Assembly: GCA_003696705.1 (NCBI GenBank)
Contig: RFGD01000014.1
Span: forward strand, 1 to 10,117
Direction of reading: 5' to 3'
Length of the DNA: 10,117 bases
Origin: Alphaproteobacteria bacterium
GTDB taxonomy: Bacteria; Pseudomonadota; Alphaproteobacteria; Rhodobacterales; Rhodobacteraceae
How positions within the stretch are numbered: the stretch's first letter is position 1; every line of letters begins with the position of its first letter. The notes below the pieces were generated by a model, which saw only the letters and a program-made list of their open reading frames with translations, was not told the origin of the DNA and made no database searches. Below, piece by piece: positions 5,947-10,117 of the stretch. Position numbers and translations under genes: made by a program.

Positions 5947-8900
5947 ATGCCGAAGAGAACCGACATCTCCTCCATCATGATCATCGGCGCCGGCCCAATC
6001 GTCATCGGACAGGCCTGCGAGTTCGACTATTCCGGCGCCCAGGCGTGCAAGGCCCTGCGCGAGGAAGGGTATCGGGTCATCCTCGTCAACTCGAACCCGG
6101 CGACGATCATGACCGACCCCGGGCTTGCCGATGCGACCTATATCGAGCCCATCACGCCCGAGGTCGTTGCCCGCATCATCGAGAAGGAGCGGCCGGACGC
6201 GCTGTTGCCGACGATGGGGGGCCAGACCGGCCTCAACACCGCCCTTGCGGTGGCCGACATGGGCGTTCTCGACCGCTTCGGCGTCGAGCTCATCGGGGCC
6301 AACCGCGACGCCATCGAAATGGCCGAGGACCGGAAGCTGTTCCGCGAGGCGATGGAGCGGATCGGCCTCGAAAATCCGCGTGCCGCGATTGCCAACTCGA
6401 TGGACGAGGCCATGGCCGCGCTCGAGACGGTCGGGCTTCCGGCCATCATCCGGCCGGCCTTCACGCTGGGCGGCACCGGCGGCGGCGTGGCCTACAACCG
6501 CGAGGATTTCGAGCACTACTGCAAGACGGGGCTCGACGCCTCTCCGGTCGGACAGATCCTTATCGACGAGAGCCTCCTCGGCTGGAAGGAATTCGAGATG
6601 GAGGTCGTGCGCGACAAGGCCGACAACGCCATCATCGTCTGCTCGATCGAGAACGTCGATCCCATGGGCGTGCACACGGGCGACTCGATCACGGTGGCCC
6701 CGGCGCTGACGCTGACCGACAAGGAATACCAGATGATGCGCTCGGGCTCGATTGCGGTCCTGCGCGAGATCGGGGTCGAGACGGGCGGCTCGAATGTCCA
6801 GTGGGCCGTCAATCCCGCCGACGGGCGCATGGTGGTGATCGAGATGAACCCCCGGGTCAGCCGCTCCTCGGCGCTTGCGTCGAAGGCGACGGGTTTTCCG
6901 ATCGCCAAGATCGCGGCAAAGCTTGCCGTCGGCTATACGCTGGACGAGCTTGACAACGACATCACCCGTGTCACCCCGGCCAGCTTCGAGCCGACCATCG
7001 ACTATGTCGTCACGAAGATCCCGCGGTTTGCGTTCGAGAAATTCCCCGGATCACAGCCGACGCTGACGACGGCAATGAAATCCGTCGGCGAGGCGATGGC
7101 CATCGGCCGGACGGTGCACGAAAGCCTTCAGAAGGCGCTGGCGAGCCTCGAGACCGGACTGACCGGCTTCGACGAGATCGAGATCGAGGGCGCCCCGGAC
7201 CCTGCCGCGATCATCAAGGCGCTGTCCGTGCCGACGCCGGACCGGCTTCGGCTGATCGCGCAGGCGATGCGCCACGGCCTTGATGACGACGCCATCCGCG
7301 CCGCGACCGCCTTCGACCCCTGGTTCCTTGCGCGCATCCGCGAGATCGTCGAAGCCGAGGAAGAGATCCGCGAAAACGGCCTTCCGGACACGGCCGAAGG
7401 CATGCGGGCGCTCAAGATGATGGGCTTCACCGATGCCCGCCTTGCGGCGCTCACCGGTCTGGACGAGGCCGAGGTGCGCCGCGCGCGCCGGCGCCTCGGC
7501 GTCAACGCCGCCTTCAAGCGCATCGACACCTGCGCGGCGGAATTCGAGGCCCAGACGCCCTACATGTATTCGACCTACGAGGTGCCGGCTCTTGGCGAGG
7601 TCGAATGCGAAGCCCGCCCGAGCGAACGGCGCAAGGTCGTCATCCTTGGGGGCGGTCCGAACCGGATCGGCCAAGGCATCGAGTTCGACTATTGCTGCTG
7701 TCACGCCTGTTTCGCCCTGTCCGACGTCGGCTACGAAACGGTGATGATCAACTGCAACCCGGAAACCGTCTCGACCGACTATGACACGTCGGACCGGCTC
7801 TATTTCGAGCCGCTGACGCTCGAGCACGTGCTCGAGATCCTGCGCGTCGAGCAGGAACGCGGTTCGCTGCACGGCGTCATCGTGCAGTTCGGCGGCCAGA
7901 CCCCGCTGAAACTTGCCAATGCGCTCGAAGCCGAGGGCATTCCGATCCTTGGAACCTCCCCCGACGCCATCGACCTTGCCGAGGACCGAGAGCGCTTCCA
8001 GAAGCTTCTCGAGCGCCTTCGTCTCAAGCAGCCGAAGAACGCGATCGCCTCGTCCCCGGCCGAAGCGATCGCCGCCGCGGCCGAGGTCGGCTATCCGCTG
8101 GTCATTCGCCCCTCTTACGTCCTGGGCGGCCGGGCAATGGAGATCATCCGCGACGACGCCCAGCTGAAGCGCTACATTTCGGAAGCGGTCGTCGTCTCGG
8201 GTTCGAGCCCGGTTCTTCTCGATTCCTATCTTTCCGGCGCGGTCGAAGTGGATGTCGATGCCATCTCGGACGGCAAGACCGTGCATGTCGCCGGCGTGAT
8301 GCAGCACATCGAGGAGGCGGGCGTGCATTCCGGCGACTCGGCCTGCTCGCTGCCGCCCTACACGCTCGACCGAGAGATCGTCGCCGAGATCGAGCGCCAG
8401 ACGGTCGAGCTTGCCCGCGCCCTCGAGGTCGTCGGCCTCATGAACGTGCAGTTCGCCATCAAGGACGGCGAGGTCTATCTTCTCGAAGTGAACCCGCGCG
8501 CCAGCCGCACCGTTCCCTTCGTCGCAAAGGCAACCGACAGCGCCATCGCCTCGATCGCGGCGCGCGTCATGGCAGGCGAACCCCTTTCCGCCTTCCCGAA
8601 ACGCCCGCCCTACCCGGACGGCGCCGGCCCCGACGATCCGCTGCCGCTTGGCGACCCCATGACGCTTGCGGATCCGCGGACGCCATGGTTCTCGGTCAAG
8701 GAAGCCGTGCTGCCCTTCTCGCGCTTCCCGGGTGTTGACACGATCCTGGGACCCGAGATGCGTTCGACGGGCGAGGTGATGGGATGGGACCGCGATTTCC
8801 CGCGCGCGTTCCTGAAGGCCCAGCTTGGCGCCGGGGTGCGCCTGCCCGACAGCGGCCGGGTCTTCCTTTCCATCAAGGACGCCGACAAGAACGCGCTTCT

Positions 8901-9240
8901 TGTCGAGACGGCGCGCCTTCTGATCGAACTCGGCTTCGAGATCGTCGCGACCCGGGGCACGGCCGAATTCCTCGCATCCCGGGATATTCCGGCCGCCGTC
9001 GTCAACAAGGTCTACGAAGGCCGGCCGAACGTCGTCGATCTTCTGAAGAACGGCGACATCGCGCTTGTCATGAACACGACCGAAGGCGCGCAGGCCGTCG
9101 AGGACAGCCGCGATATCCGCGCCGTCGCGCTGAGCGACCATATTCCCTACTACACGACGCTTGCCGGGGCGCACGCCGCCACCCTTGCGATCAAGGCAGC
9201 GCGCGAAGGGGATCTTGCGGTCCGGCCGCTTCAGGGCTGA
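5947..9240 (+). CDS. carB: Carbamoyl-phosphate synthase large subunit
   Basis: Makes carbamoyl phosphate from bicarbonate, two ATP and ammonia delivered by the CarA glutaminase, for pyrimidine and arginine synthesis in the cytoplasm. The product has 1097 residues (E. coli 1073). Domains: carboxyphosphate ATP-grasp half (1 to about 400, GGTGGG loop at 175-180), oligomerisation region (about 405-555), carbamoyl-phosphate ATP-grasp half (about 560-940, with RPSYVLGGRAM at 721-731), and C-terminal MGS-like allosteric domain. Residues matching E. coli IMP/UMP and ornithine site residues are kept: Lys981, Thr1002, Thr1005, Lys1021, Asn1043, Thr1045, Tyr1068 and Thr1070. About 22 extra Pro/Asp-rich residues sit at 882-914, before the FSVKE segment; this looks like a loop insertion and the frame is intact. 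ATG 5947 follows GGGAG with five-base spacing. carA is not in the window. Possible cotranscription with the DUF2892 gene 64 bp downstream. Confidence 0.98.
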   Translation: MPKRTDISSIMIIGAGPIVIGQACEFDYSGAQACKALREEGYRVILVNSNPATIMTDPGLADATYIEPITPEVVARIIEKERPDALLPTMGGQTGLNTALAVADMGVLDRFGVELIGANRDAIEMAEDRKLFREAMERIGLENPRAAIANSMDEAMAALETVGLPAIIRPAFTLGGTGGGVAYNREDFEHYCKTGLDASPVGQILIDESLLGWKEFEMEVVRDKADNAIIVCSIENVDPMGVHTGDSITVAPALTLTDKEYQMMRSGSIAVLREIGVETGGSNVQWAVNPADGRMVVIEMNPRVSRSSALASKATGFPIAKIAAKLAVGYTLDELDNDITRVTPASFEPTIDYVVTKIPRFAFEKFPGSQPTLTTAMKSVGEAMAIGRTVHESLQKALASLETGLTGFDEIEIEGAPDPAAIIKALSVPTPDRLRLIAQAMRHGLDDDAIRAATAFDPWFLARIREIVEAEEEIRENGLPDTAEGMRALKMMGFTDARLAALTGLDEAEVRRARRRLGVNAAFKRIDTCAAEFEAQTPYMYSTYEVPALGEVECEARPSERRKVVILGGGPNRIGQGIEFDYCCCHACFALSDVGYETVMINCNPETVSTDYDTSDRLYFEPLTLEHVLEILRVEQERGSLHGVIVQFGGQTPLKLANALEAEGIPILGTSPDAIDLAEDRERFQKLLERLRLKQPKNAIASSPAEAIAAAAEVGYPLVIRPSYVLGGRAMEIIRDDAQLKRYISEAVVVSGSSPVLLDSYLSGAVEVDVDAISDGKTVHVAGVMQHIEEAGVHSGDSACSLPPYTLDREIVAEIERQTVELARALEVVGLMNVQFAIKDGEVYLLEVNPRASRTVPFVAKATDSAIASIAARVMAGEPLSAFPKRPPYPDGAGPDDPLPLGDPMTLADPRTPWFSVKEAVLPFSRFPGVDTILGPEMRSTGEVMGWDRDFPRAFLKAQLGAGVRLPDSGRVFLSIKDADKNALLVETARLLIELGFEIVATRGTAEFLASRDIPAAVVNKVYEGRPNVVDLLKNGDIALVMNTTEGAQAVEDSRDIRAVALSDHIPYYTTLAGAHAATLAIKAAREGDLAVRPLQG

Positions 9241-9247
9241 AGGCCTC

Positions 9248-9279
9248 TTGAAAGCTCCAATACATATCTATATTTGTAT
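9248..9279 (+). promoter_or_regulatory. AT-rich promoter region with imperfect palindrome upstream of the DUF2892 gene
   Basis: TTGAAA (9248-9253) can serve as -35, with TATATT (9269-9274, 15-bp spacer) or TATTTG (9271-9276, 17-bp spacer) as -10. Overlapping the -10 is ATACATAT-CTAT-ATTTGTAT (9260-9279), an 8-4-8 inverted repeat matching at 7 of 8 positions. This is a sharp A+T island between two GC-rich genes and suggests a regulated promoter with a dimeric repressor or activator site. Confidence 0.45.
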
Positions 9280-9304
9280 GTGTGTGAGTAATTCGGAGGT
9301 CCCC

Positions 9305-9511
9305 ATGACCCTTGAACGCGCTGTCCTGGCCTTTGCCGGCTTCATGGTGCTCTTGTCCGTGGCGCTTACCTGGCTTGTCTCTCCGTGGTTTGCGCTGCTG
9401 ACGGTGTTCGTCGGCGCCAACATGATCCAGTCGGCATTCACCGGGTTCTGCCCGGCCGCAAAGGTGCTTGCGGCCATGGGTTTCCGGTCGTGCACCGCAA
9501 AGGCGGCCTGA
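9305..9511 (+). CDS. DUF2892 family small inner-membrane protein
   Basis: A 68-residue protein with two hydrophobic helices (about 6-24 and 28-45) followed by the family hallmark GFCP (47-50) and a further cysteine at 63. The topology resembles the membrane segment of YgaP-type rhodanese proteins. DUF2892 (YgaP_TM-like) genes often lie near sulfur-metabolism or thiol-related genes, but no such gene is adjacent here and the biochemical role is unknown. ATG 9305 has a near-perfect Shine-Dalgarno GGAGGT (9295-9300); the longer open frame upstream overlaps the end of carB and was rejected. It has its own candidate promoter with an AT-rich palindrome and ends 28 bases before a strong terminator, so it may be a one-gene unit or the tail of carB transcripts. 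Confidence 0.85.
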   Translation: MTLERAVLAFAGFMVLLSVALTWLVSPWFALLTVFVGANMIQSAFTGFCPAAKVLAAMGFRSCTAKAA

Positions 9512-9539
9512 CCGCCTGATGTTCTCCTCCCTCCCCGGT

Positions 9540-9576
9540 AGCGGGGCGTCGCATCGGGTTGCGGCGCCCCGCTTTT
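9540..9576 (+). terminator. Rho-independent terminator after the DUF2892 gene
   Basis: AGCGGGGCG (9540-9548) pairs with CGCCCCGCT (9565-9573), nine perfect base pairs, followed directly by TTTT (9573-9576). Inside the loop, GCA (9551-9553) can also pair with TGC (9560-9562). It ends the DUF2892 unit (and any carB read-through) and insulates gabD. Confidence 0.88.
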
Positions 9577-9622
9577 CCGTTCAGCCCTGTGCTCGACCGT
9601 CGAGGCGTGCCGAAACGACGAT

Positions 9623-9638
9623 GCGGGGTTGACCCCGC
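9623..9638. repeat. Inverted repeats upstream of gabD
   Basis: GCGGGG-TTGA-CCCCGC (9623-9638) is a perfect inverted repeat with a four-base centre, and TTGACC inside it could be a -35 element. A second inverted repeat, ACCCGG (9661-9666) with CCGGGT (9682-9687), lies 23 bases downstream. Neither is followed by a T-run. They could be operator or 5' leader structures for gabD; in such GC-rich DNA, chance is also possible. No convincing -10 was found. Confidence 0.4.
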
Positions 9639-9736
9639 CGCACGGAGGGTCGACACCTTTACCCGGACCGGCGCGTGCGGGCCGGGTGGCGCGGCTGCCG
9701 GGCCGCCCCCGCCGTCTCGATCAGAGGAGAATTCCG

Positions 9737-10117
9737 ATGCTCAAGCTGAACGATCCCGCACTTCTTCGCGAAGCGGCGCTTGTGGGCGGTGAATGGATCG
9801 CCGCAGACCCCGCGGCGGCCATCGAAGTCCGGAACCCGGCGACCGGCGAGCCGATCGGCAGGGTGCCCCGCCTTGGCGCGGCCGAGACGCGACGCGCCAT
9901 CGAGGCCGCCGAAAGGGCGCGCCATGCCTGGGCGGCGCGCACGGCGAAGGAACGCGCTGCCGTCCTCCGGCGCTGGTTCGAACTGATGATGGAAAACCAG
10001 GACGACCTTGGCACCATCCTTACCGCGGAACAGGGCAAGCCCCTGCCCGAAGCGAAGGGCGAGATCGCCTATGGTGCCTCGTTCATCGAATGGTTTGCCG
10101 AAGAGGCCCGCCGCGCC
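9737..10117 (+). CDS. gabD: NADP-dependent succinate-semialdehyde dehydrogenase, N-terminal part
   Basis: Oxidises succinate semialdehyde to succinate in the cytoplasm, the last step of 4-aminobutyrate (GABA) degradation feeding the TCA cycle. The first 127 codons are visible and the frame runs off the right edge; the family is about 480 residues, so the catalytic Cys and Glu are outside. What is seen is the N-terminal part of the aldehyde dehydrogenase fold and closely tracks E. coli GabD: LNDPALLRE, GGEW (17-20), NPATGEPIG (33-41), the ERA...RRWFELMM block, EQGKPL (98-103) and ASFIEWFAEEA near the end. ATG 9737 follows GAGGAG (9724-9729) with seven-base spacing. Separated from the preceding gene by a strong terminator, so it starts its own unit; gabT is not visible. 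Other SSADH-like ALDHs (for example glutarate-semialdehyde dehydrogenase) cannot be fully excluded. Confidence 0.93.
   Translation, partial: MLKLNDPALLREAALVGGEWIAADPAAAIEVRNPATGEPIGRVPRLGAAETRRAIEAAERARHAWAARTAKERAAVLRRWFELMMENQDDLGTILTAEQGKPLPEAKGEIAYGASFIEWFAEEARRA

Noticed and set aside
7051..9174. 707-codon open frame on the minus strand
   Set aside because: Antisense shadow of carB. Long stop-free antisense frames are expected at this GC content and codon bias.

Overview
The window looks like a chromosomal stretch of a high-GC alphaproteobacterium, most likely in the Rhodobacterales (Rhodobacter-like). AspS has the sequence character of Rhodobacteraceae enzymes. The SHP/DHC cytochrome genes were first described in Rhodobacter sphaeroides. 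The remaining proteins are ordinary for that lineage. These statements rest on recalled family knowledge; no database search was run.

Layout, left to right: (1) minus strand, the 5' part of aspS, cut by the left edge. (2) A 152-bp divergent intergenic region with candidate promoters for aspS and for cfa. (3) Plus strand, a cyclopropane-fatty-acyl-phospholipid synthase. (4) Plus strand, a three-gene cytochrome cluster: a membrane cytochrome b561-type protein fused to a diheme cytochrome c (DHC) domain, the oxygen/NO-binding cytochrome SHP, and a second, free-standing DHC. (5) Minus strand, a CPBP-family membrane protease homologue that ends 9 bp from the dhc stop. (6) Plus strand, carB, preceded by a promoter-like sequence and a strong leader hairpin. 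(7) Plus strand, a 68-residue DUF2892 membrane protein behind an AT-rich palindromic promoter region and followed by a clear rho-independent terminator. (8) Plus strand, the first 127 codons of gabD, cut by the right edge.

How the genes work together: only the cytochrome cluster is a functional unit within the window. A quinol-oxidising b-type membrane cytochrome could pass electrons to its own fused diheme domain, then to soluble DHC, then to SHP, whose heme can bind O2 or NO. The physiological role of SHP/DHC is still poorly defined, and the combination of a cytb-DHC fusion with a separate DHC paralogue is the most interesting item here. AspS, CarB and GabD are housekeeping or central-metabolism enzymes and Cfa modifies membrane lipids; their adjacency looks incidental.

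There is no CRISPR array, insertion sequence, phage gene, complete tRNA or rRNA. Every stretch longer than 300 bases is occupied by a gene. High GC content produces long spurious open frames opposite aspS, cfa and carB, which were not annotated.
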